From NCBI GenBank assembly GCA_900239685.1, contig OENT01000678.1, forward strand, positions 1-64,000: a DNA stretch of 64,000 bases. Reading direction: 5' to 3'. Below the pieces are notes generated by a model. The model saw only the letters and a list, made by a program, of their open reading frames with translations, searched no databases and was not told where the DNA came from. The position numbers and the translations under genes are program-made. This document shows positions 50,580-61,878 of the stretch, piece by piece (within the stretch, counting starts at the first letter, position 1; every line of letters begins with the position of its first letter). The DNA is from Rotaria macrura (Eukaryota > Rotifera > Eurotatoria > Philodinida > Philodinidae).

Positions 50580-53500
50580 TTATAATTTAATCTGTAATTT
50601 TGGAAATATTTCAGTAATAAGCAGCGTTATTAATTTCTAAAAACACACAAAAACGAACTATGAAATAGAATATTTATCAAAACGTTATTCGACTTCTTAC
50701 GTAACAAAGATGTTTATTTAGTCGAATGTCTTGAAAAAGTTCAAATAAACGTTCGGCACCTAGTCTTGCATTATCCGAACCAAATATCAAAGAAATAGTT
50801 TCTAGAGAAAAGTAAATCCCAATAGCAAAGAAAATTATTTTCTTTTTGAAAGTTTTTTCTGTGTCGCAATACCTGGTATATTAGATAGCAATTGTTGTTT
50901 AGCTTGTTGCCGTCGTTCTCGTCTTTCATCGTCTGTACGTGATTGTCTTTGAATTGGTGGAGTTTTCGGCCAAAATGTAACCCGTAGCATAGTTAAATAT
51001 TTAACAATGTATTCTTCTTGAAATAAACTAACTATATATCGACGTACTTGTCGATTTATTGTACTTCCATAGGTAACACGAATAAATTGAACTAACGTCA
51101 TGCGTATTAATTTAAGTAAACTATTCTGTTCATCGAATAGAATCTTGATAAAAGCATAGAACGGTTCAGCAATCGAATCAGCACGACCTTCGAGGAAGCG
51201 AACACTTTGAAGAAACAAATACATATTTTTCACTAACAAGAAATAAAATTGAATGTTCGCATACTTGTCTATGTCTAGTACATCGTCGGATGATTTGTCC
51301 GAGCGAAATAATTTACTAAATAAGAAATGTATTCATTTAATAACTTGACATTTTTGCTTTTGTCACAAGGAAAAAAACCTAATGAAATTAATTTCTTTAC
51401 TATTGATTGGTAGATGTTTTGCTTTTATAGATTTGTTTCGTTTCATAGAACTTGACTAATCTTATACAATCTACACTATGTCAGAAAACATGCATAACAT
51501 TTGCTCACGAACGAGGGGACATCAGAAGTCTAGCCAAGTCGAGATATTTCGTTATCGACTGATATTAATTTTCATCACTGTTTTTTTATATAATAAAACT
51601 TTGCATTCTCAGAAATCAACGATGCATCACCATCATATGTATATCATAAATGTCAATCACGAAAACGTGCAATCTGTGTACACGTTCAAGTACAGCTGCT
51701 AAAAATGAGTCTTATTCAGTCTAATACACATGGTTTCTAGCTTGATCATTTGAATAAAATTGTAGTAATTGAAAGAACTTAGTTTTTCGCGAGATAAAAA
51801 TTGCTCAAATAACTAGTTTTTATTCGTCGAGAATTCCTCTGATTGATGATGATATTTTAATCTTATGAAATACAATTTTATATTGACTTCGATCAACTCA
51901 TTACTAACGAGAGAGACTCTATTTTTCAATATATTGTGATTGTGATTGGCAATGTTGAGCCGTTGCCGTCCAAATCTATCACGAGAAGGGTATAAGGATC
52001 TCCACTTGTTAAAATATGAATAAATCTTTTCTTTTTTTAGATCTTTCAATGTTCCTAAAAATTTCATGTATCTAATGCTTTAAAATTCAATGCATGAATT
52101 ATTTTTTAGAATCGATCGGCAGTTGATCATTTGAGCAACTGTTTGATGCTAAAAGTTTCTTTCATATTGAGTATACATAGATTCGTTCGAAAATTGAACA
52201 TCTGTTAAGAAATGGTAAAACTTAAGATTTTTTCATGATGATCCCTTTCAGGATGATTCTCTGAGTTGTATAGAAAACTAAATCAAGATTGGAGAGATAT
52301 TTTTCATGGAAACATTGTATCTACTGTTATTTATTTTAGATAAAAATTACATACAATGAATCTTTAGTTGAATTGGCTTGTTTTCTTTTCACATTTGTTG
52401 AATTGGACGATTGCAGATCATTATCAACAATAGATGGATTTAAAAATTGATAGACCAATTCAAAAGAAGACATATGTTCATCGCTTAGGATTTTTTGTAA
52501 GAATATTTCAAGTTGTTTTATTAATTGTTTCGATAAATTTTCATCATACTGCAATTGAGTAAACTGACGATGACGTCCACGAAACAGATCAATAGTTGGT
52601 AATGATGGTTCTAACTAATAAATGAGAAATAGTTGATATTCCTTTTTTCAAAAATTTTAGTTCTTTCAAAAGTAGAACGTCTCCACTAACTTCTTTTAAT
52701 CGAAGATAAAAATGGTGCCAAGACTGTAATGTTCGTGTTATAACCCAGCCGAGTTGATCCTGTTGACTATTTGGACTTCGAATAAGAACAGCTAGAGACA
52801 ACCGTCCCTTACCCATCTTAAACAGAATATAGATTTAAATGATTTTTCTTTATTTCGTTTTAATTATTCCTATCAACAAACGATATCTGAAAGTATGCGA
52901 GCTTGCCATTGACCCAAAAACGACCACCATAAATCAACATTCTCTAATAGACATTCGAGTGTACTTATTTCTTGATTTAAATCGGCACAATCACGTTCAA
53001 TTGATCTCAAAATCTAGTTTAGAAGTTTTATTAGATACAAGTATATTCAGATAAATACAAACCATCGAATCAAATGTGGATGCTTCTTTTGCAGCGTTTA
53101 ATGCATACTGTTTATTCGATAATTGAGTTCGTAAATCAGCTAAGCGTTTCGGTACACTCTCAGATGGTTCATCAGTGGATAATTCTGATTGTTGTATGGC
53201 TCGATTATCATCAGTATCATCATAATTTTCATCTGCTGTGATTGGTGTTGACCAACCAAGCAATTGTTCCTTTAAGTCAACTATGACGAAAAAATTTAAA
53301 GAAAAAAAAATTACAAGAGCTTCGACAGAATAATAATAGAAAAATATTACAATCTTCCAGATTAGTTGGATCAAATTCTCGACATAGTGCATCATACTGT
53401 TTGGATACAAGAAACGAAGCATAATAATCTCGTTGTAATACACGATAAACGATGGATTGTGCATGATAAAATGCAACCGGTTCACCCTACCATACATGAA

Positions 53501-56500
53501 AAATATCATTATATATAATATTAGTTTTTATATCAGACACATTTCTAACTAGAATCAAATTATTTTTTTATTTCGAATTTTCGGCAAGTAATCTTTTCTT
53601 TTTTGTGAAGCCACCGGTGTTACATTCTTCTTACCTGTTCACCACAAAGAAAGGATTTCATCTGAGCAACTGTTGCATTATCAATTTCATCCCGTACAGC
53701 ACAAGCAAATCGTGTTATATACGTTATATATATATTTGTTGCTACACGATGTCGTTCTTGAGATGGAGCTAAAAATATTCATAATATTTTATCACGCTTG
53801 CGTTGTGTAATATATGTCCTACCAGAACGCAACTTCCAGGTATCATACCAAAACCTGCGATGAGAAGATTACACTATATCTTTTTCTTTTCAAAAATAAA
53901 TGAAATCAATGTGTAATAACGTACTTCACTAATGTATGTGTACCAAACATTTCTAAAAATTGATGAAAATATTGACGACCAGAAAAACAACATAATATCA
54001 TATTAAATGCAAGTATCTGGTAGAATTTCATAAATGAAACTTTATTGCTATGATGAAATAGAAATACTAGAAAGTAAAAACTATACTTTTCGATTAGCTA
54101 AATTAGTTTTATTTGTATCTGCGTCAACAAGTAAATAACTTCGACCACCATTAGCTGTAATACATCTTTCGCAAACGATTTTCGCTAGTCGTAATTGATT
54201 GAGATACTTTGTTAAATCACGATTCATTAATAGTTCCCCTTTCGTTCCAAGACGTCCTTGGTTATTATCTAAATCATAATAGAATAAATATAATTCCATT
54301 CTAGCCATTCATCTAAAATGAACATTATTCAATGTATGTTAACAATGAAAATATTCATGTCGATAGAAGTATGAAAATACAGAACATCTCTTCTATACAG
54401 TAGTTTGACATATTTTGATTTTCACATGAAAGTAATCTTTACATCGTAAGACTTCATGTTCTTTTTCAAAATTCTAATTCAAACGCTACTGTTTAATATG
54501 ACTATAATAGTTAATGAACAAACTGAACTGTTAAACATAAATGTATTCATACAATTCCGCTCTTTGTTTATTGTAAAATATAAGGCTATATATTTGTTGA
54601 TCACATGAACAAAGTATTTGAGTAAAAGAGAAAAATTTTTTTCTCGTTTAGATCATGAATAATTTTTGGTTTAACTTAAGATATTATTGTCGCATATCCC
54701 ATAATAATCACGTTTAATTAAATCGAATACGACTTGTCGAAAGTCTTGTTCATTTTTCTATTCGGTGAAGTCTGCAGGTTGACAATAGAATTGCCAAATT
54801 TGAGCTAATTTGCTGAATTAAAAATTTCGACACATTATTTCTAAATTTTACTATCTCACATAAGTAGAAACTTGGGAATATATTCCCGTAATCTTCTAGT
54901 ATCATATATGAATGCTTTTGATTCTGAAGATAAAATTCAGTTTTCATTACAAACACTATTTCACATGCTGTACCCTTTTTTTTCTTCTATCATTATCAAA
55001 CTGAATTATCATCGATTCTCATTCATTGGCCAATTTCAATGTTCACTTTAAAATTACGAATCAACATCTACTAGCGTGGGAATTATAGTGTACAATTGTT
55101 CCCTAAAAGAAAGTACTCTTTCATGTCAGTTGTTTCATGATGTATGAGTCTGATTTTAGGAATGAGAACTTTTATTTTTTATATTTATATACTGATGATG
55201 CTCATTCTATTATTACTTGGGTAGTATATCAATCGTTAGAGCTTGTACAGTATCGCAAACAAGTAGCTATTATAATTGACATACTCTTTCTACTGTAAAC
55301 GTGCAAATGTTCACACAAATAACGTTATTCGACATTTGATAGTGAGCAGTTAAATTTATTTTCTTCAAAACAATATAAAATATATATAAAATGAAATGTG
55401 TTTTGAACATTTGTCGATTTGGCTGTCACGATCACTTTCTAGTTATCAGGAAAACAAATCCTGTGATCTATTCAACTTGCTGAATCAATCAATTATCAAT
55501 ATAATTTTTCTATATCAATAATAATCTTGTTCTTTTAATTTTAACTTCATAACTAAACTATTATCATAGTTTAATACAGATAGTATAAGTCTTTTCGCAA
55601 CTCCATGCTATTCATATTTGTGTAGATCATGTACGAGATCATTAGTTTTAATCGACAACGAGGATTTCATTGAATTTAAAAATTTGTATTAAAACAAGTC
55701 ACACATTTAGTTACGGAATTACAAAAATTGATTTATTAATCGAATTCAATTGGTCTACAAGATTTCTTTTAATATTTAGAGTAGTTCATCAAAGTTATCG
55801 CATGAAAAGACGAAACGTTGAACATTCCAGTATTGAACGAAAAAATAATTTCGGAGAGCTACTTAACTAGGTAAAAATCACTGACTATGTTTGTGCTTGT
55901 ATCTTTTTATTATTTAATCACTCAAGTCGGATAGACAGAAAGGAATTTCTTTACAAAATTCATTCAATAAAAAACCTACAAAGATTCTATTTGTGAATCG
56001 AATGTTTTCAACATGATATTAGAAACAATACTACACATACATACCATTAGAAATAACTCCTTCTTTCAATAAATTTCTAATTGTTGTTGCTTGCATAATT
56101 TCTGTTACAATATAGTTCCTAATGAAGTATATAACGAAATTGTAGATTGAATCAAAGAATAAATTCTATTCAAGTATTTAATTACCAAAATTGTTCGAGC
56201 TTGACAAGATCATTACTCGTTTCAATAAGATGTATGAAATTTTCATAATTTGATGCTAGTGTAAATTTTCGAAGTTTTTGTTCATTATTTAAATTTAATT
56301 GTTCGATTGTATGTAAAATATTTTCATTGAAATAATCAGGTTCACATATCAAATTGATAGTTGGTTTGAAAACTAGAGGAGAACATTAAATATTTTCTAT
56401 CAAACATTTGTTGATTGTTATTCTATGATTTACTTTTAAAAACACAAATCTCACGTAATAAATGCCTTGAAACTAGTGTCGATGAATAACTTGATGGTAG

Positions 56501-58112
56501 GAGAAGAATTAATAAAGCTTCGCTCATTACTCTTAAATAATCATTTTCAGTTTCGTCTGTTTCCAAATATGAATGCAAACGAAATTGATGTTCGTCAGGA
56601 TATAATCTACGATTTATTAATAGGAAAAACATTCTTGGAAAGAAAATTTCCTTTCTAAAAACACAAACGTTGCACGTCGAACTTGTTGATAATGTTCAGC
56701 GAATTGTACAACAAGATCATTTGATATAAGTTTAACCCAATCGACTTGAACACATCGCTCTTTCAGATTTGATACAATTAGATGAATTTCTTGTCTGTAT
56801 ACAAACAAATTAGCTCTTAGATATATTAAAAGAAAAATATTCGAATAAATAGAGTATCTTAGGGTATTAAACGTTTTTTTTATATCGATTTATCTGGTCA
56901 ATTTATGTATTTGCTTCAATGATCAGCAGAAACTCTGAATAAAATCCAATAGTGCTAGATTTTCCGTCAATAGAAATATGGAATCGAATTTTTCAGATTT
57001 TTTTATTCATGATTAGCTTTTGTGTCAACGGTTCGGACAGTCTCTTGTTTACTGCATGGATAATTTAAGTATATTAACGAGCAACTACCAAATAGAAAAT
57101 TTCAAGTTAATAGCACGGCTCTGATAGATACTCTAATTTTAAATTGTTTGCACTTCGTAATGGTGTTCTTCATATGTCAATATTTTTATTCAAATCGAAA
57201 GAAATATAATAGACAGCTGAGAATTTTCGAAACTCTAATTGATGCTAAACATCATCTAGGATCCCAAATTTAGTTTGACAAGATTCTTCACACTTAAAAA
57301 AGACGAAAAAGTTGCTTATCATCCTCATGAATCTAGTATTACTTTGTGAAAAACAAATTTGAACATTTTGACTTTCGAACAACTTATGCTCCATTGAAAG
57401 AGATTGATCCGTTTTGTAGATTTCAGTTTTTGTGTTTAATGAAATACTTTGCTGAAAATTCCGAAAGTAAAAAAAACTGATAGAAGTACTCATGCTCAAG
57501 TACACATCAATGTCATTTTCTATTAAAATTAAGTTTATTGAGAATATAATGATGAAAGTTGGTTGCCAATCATTGTAGCAAACATAATTACTTAAGTGAT
57601 TGAATAAATGTTGTTTGTTCATAGGAAACATTTTTGTACCAAGATAAAATGACATCTTCTAACAACAAATCACATATTTGATCAATGATTGTTTCTAAAT
57701 CGATATGTGTTTTATGTTTGTTAACACTTGATTCCTTCAGATTTTGTTTGGAAGGTATCTATTTAGAAAAAAATTCATTTCTCATGATCAACTTATTTTT
57801 TCCCTAGTTACTTGAATGTGTTCTATAATCCATTTAACAAGGTTATTATGTTTATATTTTAGTTTTCCACTATGAACGATTGTGTAAGATTTCGATTGAT
57901 GTATGGCTAATATAACACCATAGATTAAACCTTAACAAAGTGATTTTAAAAGATTCACTTTTTCTGTAATGTTTAATATGAATGTTTAACTACAAACCGG
58001 TTATTGTTAATGAAAGACATATAGTAAAAAGTGGATGATAGATAAACAAATACACGAATATACAAATTGTTGGAATAGATAAAATTGATATTTTATGTTG
58101 TGTCCAAATCAT
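50580..58112 (-). CDS. SNX25: SNX25-like sorting nexin (PXA-RGS-PX-nexin C)
   Basis: Nineteen exons join with consistent phases into 966 residues: 57998-58112, 57812-57930, 57592-57758, 56669-56794, 56434-56633, 56186-56372, 56045-56118, 54087-54268, 53925-54016, 53823-53854, 53635-53768, 53351-53486, 53063-53280, 52882-53013, 52691-52816, 52355-52614, 50873-51315, 50701-50801, 50580-50636. An N-terminal hydrophobic anchor is followed by a PXA domain (about 78-329, with TEIMQATTIRNL at its end), KYLNQLRLAKIVCER, then an RGS domain (about 373-520, FHQFLEMFGTHTLVKFW). A charged linker and helix precede the PX domain (about 638-760, GWVITRTLQSWHHFY). The nexin C domain has RRYIVSLFQEEYIVKYL and TFWP, and ends NKHLCYKLITLLITEIFP. 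Length and order fit SNX25/SNX13; SNX25 is the best match by motif. An acceptor just before the start ATG suggests a 5' untranslated exon. The family acts in endosomal membrane trafficking. Confidence 0.9.
56634..56668 (-). other. Candidate 35-nt intron in the SNX25-like gene
   Basis: Between the fourth and fifth exons the reading frame shifts. Removing 35 bases with GTTTGT at the 5' end and TTTCCAAG at the 3' end restores it in phase 2 and keeps PXA-type sequence on both sides. A frameshift (sequence error or mutation) is the alternative. Confidence 0.5.
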
Positions 58113-58261
58113 TAATAGATATCTAAGAAGAGATAAATCGTTTAAAGTCAAATTTAGTACATTTGCTTTTTTCTTTGCGCTAAAAAGCACCAAAATAAAA
58201 TTCTTCGAACAATCAAATTATTTTCATTCATCTATTTTCTTTTCTTTTTCTTTCATTGGCA
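58113..58261. promoter_or_regulatory. Short divergent intergenic region
   Basis: Only 149 bp separate the divergent start codons of the SNX25-like gene (minus) and the small secreted-protein gene (plus). It includes a possible splice acceptor for the minus gene (CTTCTTAG at about 58126-58133). It is a candidate bidirectional promoter by position; no specific motif is asserted. Confidence 0.35.
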
Positions 58262-58576
58262 ATGTCTCGGTTGATTTTTAATTTTTTTACGATTATGTTT
58301 TTCAATAGTCTATTTACGAGCATGTTCAGCACGACACAACATGAACAAGCTCTAGATCTATATCAACCAAAATCGATCGTTACTGTTGATTTAAATAAAG
58401 CAATAGAAACGAGTGATAAAATAATTAATGACTTTATTTCTGGGCCTTCAACAGACAAAAAACGAATAATAATCATAAGTAAATCCAATAGTAGACAAAC
58501 GACATCAATACATATGAATACTTTCTTATTAATCGGATTCATATCATTTACCATTCAATCGATTTATTTCATTTAA
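58262..58576 (+). CDS. Small signal-peptide protein with hydrophobic C-terminus
   Basis: A single-exon frame of 104 residues. The N-terminus is a signal peptide or anchor (Met-Ser-Arg-Leu then Ile/Phe-rich to about residue 22, with a plausible cleavage after SMFSTT). The middle is polar (about 55 residues). The last 17 residues are hydrophobic (FLLIGFISFTIQSIYFI) right up to the stop. Signal peptide plus terminal hydrophobic segment is the pattern of GPI-anchored or tail-anchored proteins. AATAAA at 58673-58678 supports a 3' end. No family recognised. It is convergent with the gene at 59.7 kb. Confidence 0.5.
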   Translation: MSRLIFNFFTIMFFNSLFTSMFSTTQHEQALDLYQPKSIVTVDLNKAIETSDKIINDFISGPSTDKKRIIIISKSNSRQTTSIHMNTFLLIGFISFTIQSIYFI

Positions 58577-58678
58577 AAGTACACTCTATCGTTTTTTGTG
58601 TCTTGTACGTTGTTTTCTTTCGGAATTACATATAATTAATGATATATCTAAGAAAGAATTGCTATTTCTAACAATAAA

Positions 58679-59682
58679 AACGAACTCATTTTACCATTTC
58701 CAGACGATGGTGTTACTTGCTTTAATAGCATAATAAAAATTCAAATCAATCAGAAAAATGTTGGCATACACACATGTGTGACAATACTTGTCAAATATGT
58801 TCACGTCAAATCTATTTGAATCGATTCTTTAATGAGAGACACAAATCGATAGAATGATTTTCGGAACAATGTACTATGATAAATAGATAAGATTTTGTTT
58901 TTCTTCTAATATCATACAGTACCATTGATCGATAGAGTACTACAACAAAACAGAGTCGAAACAACTTTTCCGAATATGTGATGAATAATATTGTATGCAA
59001 ATAAGTGACATCTTTCTACCAAGAATACATGAAATTACTAATATTTAGTTAATCAACCTGTCAGTAACATTTCTACTGTAACTAAAATGTAATTCAAATT
59101 AAAAATCTCATAAACTATTCTCTTATTCATCTCTTCGATCCTCATTCTCGATAGGAAACTATTTTTTCATAATTCTTACAAGCCATTTAAAGTGGATAAG
59201 TTAACTTTTCTTTCATTTTCAAAGCTTTCTGTAACTTTTATTATAATTCTCAAAGACAATTATGATTTTCTTTTGCTAGTATTTGTATTCTCTTGTCATG
59301 TCTGATTATGAAAAAAGCTTACAACACTTCAGGTAAAATCTGTCAATCATCAAATATAAGAATGTGCCTAGATGTGGAACAAATTTACAACTAATCTAAA
59401 CGAGTTTTTGTTTTTCTTCAGCATGACGACTCAGATTTGCAAACATTTCTATTGTCCTTAGTAATACTTGGAAGGAACACCGGAGACCTTCCCAGTATTG
59501 GTACTTCCCTAATAAGATACAACGGAAAGAGAGCAATATTTCGACGCTCTTTTAATCTGCATGCAGATTAAATATCGAGTATAATTAATAAAACAGAATA
59601 GGAAAAGAAACAAAAACTGTTTTTTTTTAAGTTAAAATCATGTTAAATATCACAAACAAAGCTTTCAAAAACAAAAGCAATT
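58679..59682. other. Intergenic between convergent genes, nothing recognised
   Basis: AT-rich; contains only short frames without coding character. Confidence 0.5.
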
Positions 59683-60702
59683 TTATCGATTTAGTTTATT
59701 AGCTTGTTTAATAGCATATTTCATTTTCTTCCATAATGCAATACACATAATCGGCAAACGTTCATCATTAATGTCTTTTTGTTGAATACGATGATATTGA
59801 AATCTACAAAAAGAAAAGATTAGTGCCATCTCCTCTTGTTTTGAAAATTTTCTGTCTTTTTTTTCATCCTCCTTACCGAAGTATAGTTCGAACTTCATCA
59901 TAACGTTTTTGTTGCAAATAACTCAATGAAAGAAATAAGTATGCTTTAATTAAGGCATTTGGATCGCCGAATTCATTCGATAAACAGATTTGATTTTTCG
60001 ATATCGCTTCAGCTTCTTTCGCCTAGAGTTTTACAAATATCCAGAAAAAAAATGAATCTTTTGTATTTAAACGAATATTTTTATACCCACGTGTCGTACT
60101 GATATTTCACCAAGACATGAATGACCACCGCCTAGTGTTGATAACCATGCCCATGACGATTCATAACGTATACGTTTTGTTAAAATATTTAATTGAATCG
60201 ATGCCCTAATATTCAAGTAATAATGGAGAGATCAAATTGGAAAAATATATTTACCAATAACGATTGATCCATTCGTCAAATTGATTAATTCTCTGATAGA
60301 CCCTTAGATAAATCGTACTAGAACGATGATGAATACAACTAAAAATATTTTTCAAATGTTTTCGACTGAAAATCGAGCGTGGATTCTTGTTCAATTGAAT
60401 AAGTAGTTGATAAATTATTGTGCTGAACTGATATGACGATGAAAGTTCACTTAGTAAAGTTGTGTAAAAAAATAGATTTGATGAGATTTGACAATGAATT
60501 ACTGATAAAGTTTCGTCGCTATTGTTCTCAACTGATGAATGATCAATTAAGAAATCTATCGGTGCGTTCCTATGACTAATTAATATGGACATTGTATTGG
60601 AAGAAGATAGAAGATTGTGGTATCTGTCAGTTTTGTCAAGTAAACTTGTATAAGAGTTTGTTGAAGAAAGCTGAACACTATCCAACGAATACAATATAGA
60701 TC
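59683..60702 (-). CDS. Conserved-looking helical-repeat protein (5' end not found)
   Basis: Four exons, 60255-60702, 60091-60205, 59877-60022 and 59683-59803, join in phases 2, 0 and 2 across introns of 49, 68 and 73 bp. They encode about 276 residues to the stop. The first part is Ser-rich and poorly constrained. From exon 2 on it looks strongly conserved: SWAWLSTLGGGHSCLGE, then paired helices (ALIKAYLFLSLSYLQQKRYDEV, written here in part) that resemble TPR-type repeats, then LPIMCIALWKKMKYA near the end. I recall eukaryotic proteins of this type, but cannot name the family with confidence. The first exon starts at an acceptor (ATCAACAG) with no in-frame start ATG, so at least one 5' exon is missing, perhaps displaced by the repeats just upstream. 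An internal Met (near 60592) is a weaker alternative start. Confidence 0.65.
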
Positions 60703-60995
60703 CTGTTGATGATTTTATCGAAAGAGGGCGTAAGATAACAAAATAAAATAAATATATTTTTCATCCATCAAAGCTACAAGTATCAAAACTGGTTGATAGA
60801 ATTACTTTATATTCTCTTCGAATTAAGACTTAAAGTACGATTCTGCAGATATTCGGTATCTTCTTTATAATTATCTGTATATTTCCCATACTTACATGGA
60901 AGCAGAAAATATGTTCCCATATGTTTAGCGTTTATAAATTATATGTTCACTTCAATGATTTGAAACCAATGTTCTTAATAGGAATCTGAAATACA

Positions 60996-61878
60996 GTGCC
61001 TGGATACACTTTGTTTTTCAAGACACGATTCATCAGTACACTGTTTTGTGGACCAAGGTGTACAAAGTGCACGAGAAGCGTAAAACTGGCTTCTTGTCAC
61101 AACATAAAAATTTTGTTTCATATTCCACTTACGTGCGTGAAGATTTATAATACATAAAAGTAAAATGCTTTTAAATCGCAAAAGAAAAAGAGATCTGACT
61201 GAATAAAAGATATCAACTGCCCAAGGAGACAATTTTTCAAAAATGTGTTAAAATGCCCGAAAATTGTTGGAAAATCGAGAAAAGTGGAATCGTCCGGATG
61301 GGAATCGACATTCCATATTGTTAGTGAGAAGCACTCATTTCCCCACTTCTTTGTGCGTTTAATCGCGTTTTCAGCCAAAAAACCAATTGTAAATCCATAA
61401 AAGAAGAGAAATAATAGTCGTTTATTGCATAGCCGTTATAAATGACGGGTTCATAATAAGAGTTCTTAAGTATTAAGAAGACGACCACTATTTTTTTTTT
61501 ATAGATTTACAATTTTTTTCGGCTGAAAACGCGATTAAACGCACAAGAACGTGGGGAAATGAGCGTTTTTCACTCACTATCTGGAACGTCGATTGCCATC
61601 CGAACACATCCACTTTGCTCGATTTTACGTCCATTTTCGGGCGCTTCGATGCGCTTTTGAAAAATTTGTCTGTTTGGGGGACACATCCACCAAACACTCT
61701 GATTCACCCACATCTTGATCATACTCAATAGATAAACTTTTTCCAAGCATAGAGGCTCGAAAACTGTAAAACACAGTGTACAATCAAATTTCAGTGTGTA
61801 TGGCGTACACACTGGTTTTTTCTGCAGCGGGTAAATTCTGTTTCATTAGGGTGCCGTATATTTTGTTTTTCTGGGTAC
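60996..61878 (-). repeat. Dispersed repeat, copy 2 (interrupted by the foldback element)
   Basis: Reverse-oriented copy of the repeat at 42030-42480. Homology runs through 61678-61878, is interrupted by the palindrome at 61221-61677, and resumes in 60996-61220 (for example GCTTTTAAATCGCAAAAG). Identity to copy 1 is roughly three quarters by eye. Confidence 0.75.
61221..61677. mobile_element. Palindromic foldback element, copy 2 (nested)
   Basis: A roughly 457-bp palindrome, with ends CCAAGGAGACAATTTTTC and, in reverse complement, CCAAACAGACAAATTTTTC. Both arms contain the conserved TTTAATCGCGTTTTCAGCC (AACGCGATTAAACGCAC on the other side). The loop (about 61419-61485) resembles that of copy 1. 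It splits the dispersed repeat at a site that is intact in copy 1, so it inserted after that repeat was dispersed. Confidence 0.8.

Noticed and set aside
51222-51268. Apparent intron in the SNX25 nexin C region (GTATGC...TTGTTAG)
   Set aside because: Splicing would shift the frame into a stop; reading straight through keeps the family-like sequence open, so the exon is continuous from 51315 to 50873.
57245-57655. 136-codon minus-strand frame overlapping SNX25 exon 3
   Set aside because: Different frame from the PXA-coding exon; mostly intronic sequence.
58113-58193. Upstream extension of the SNX25-like protein
   Set aside because: The extension starts at a TTG rather than an ATG and contains a good splice acceptor, so it is more likely intron or 5' UTR; the first in-frame ATG is at 58112.
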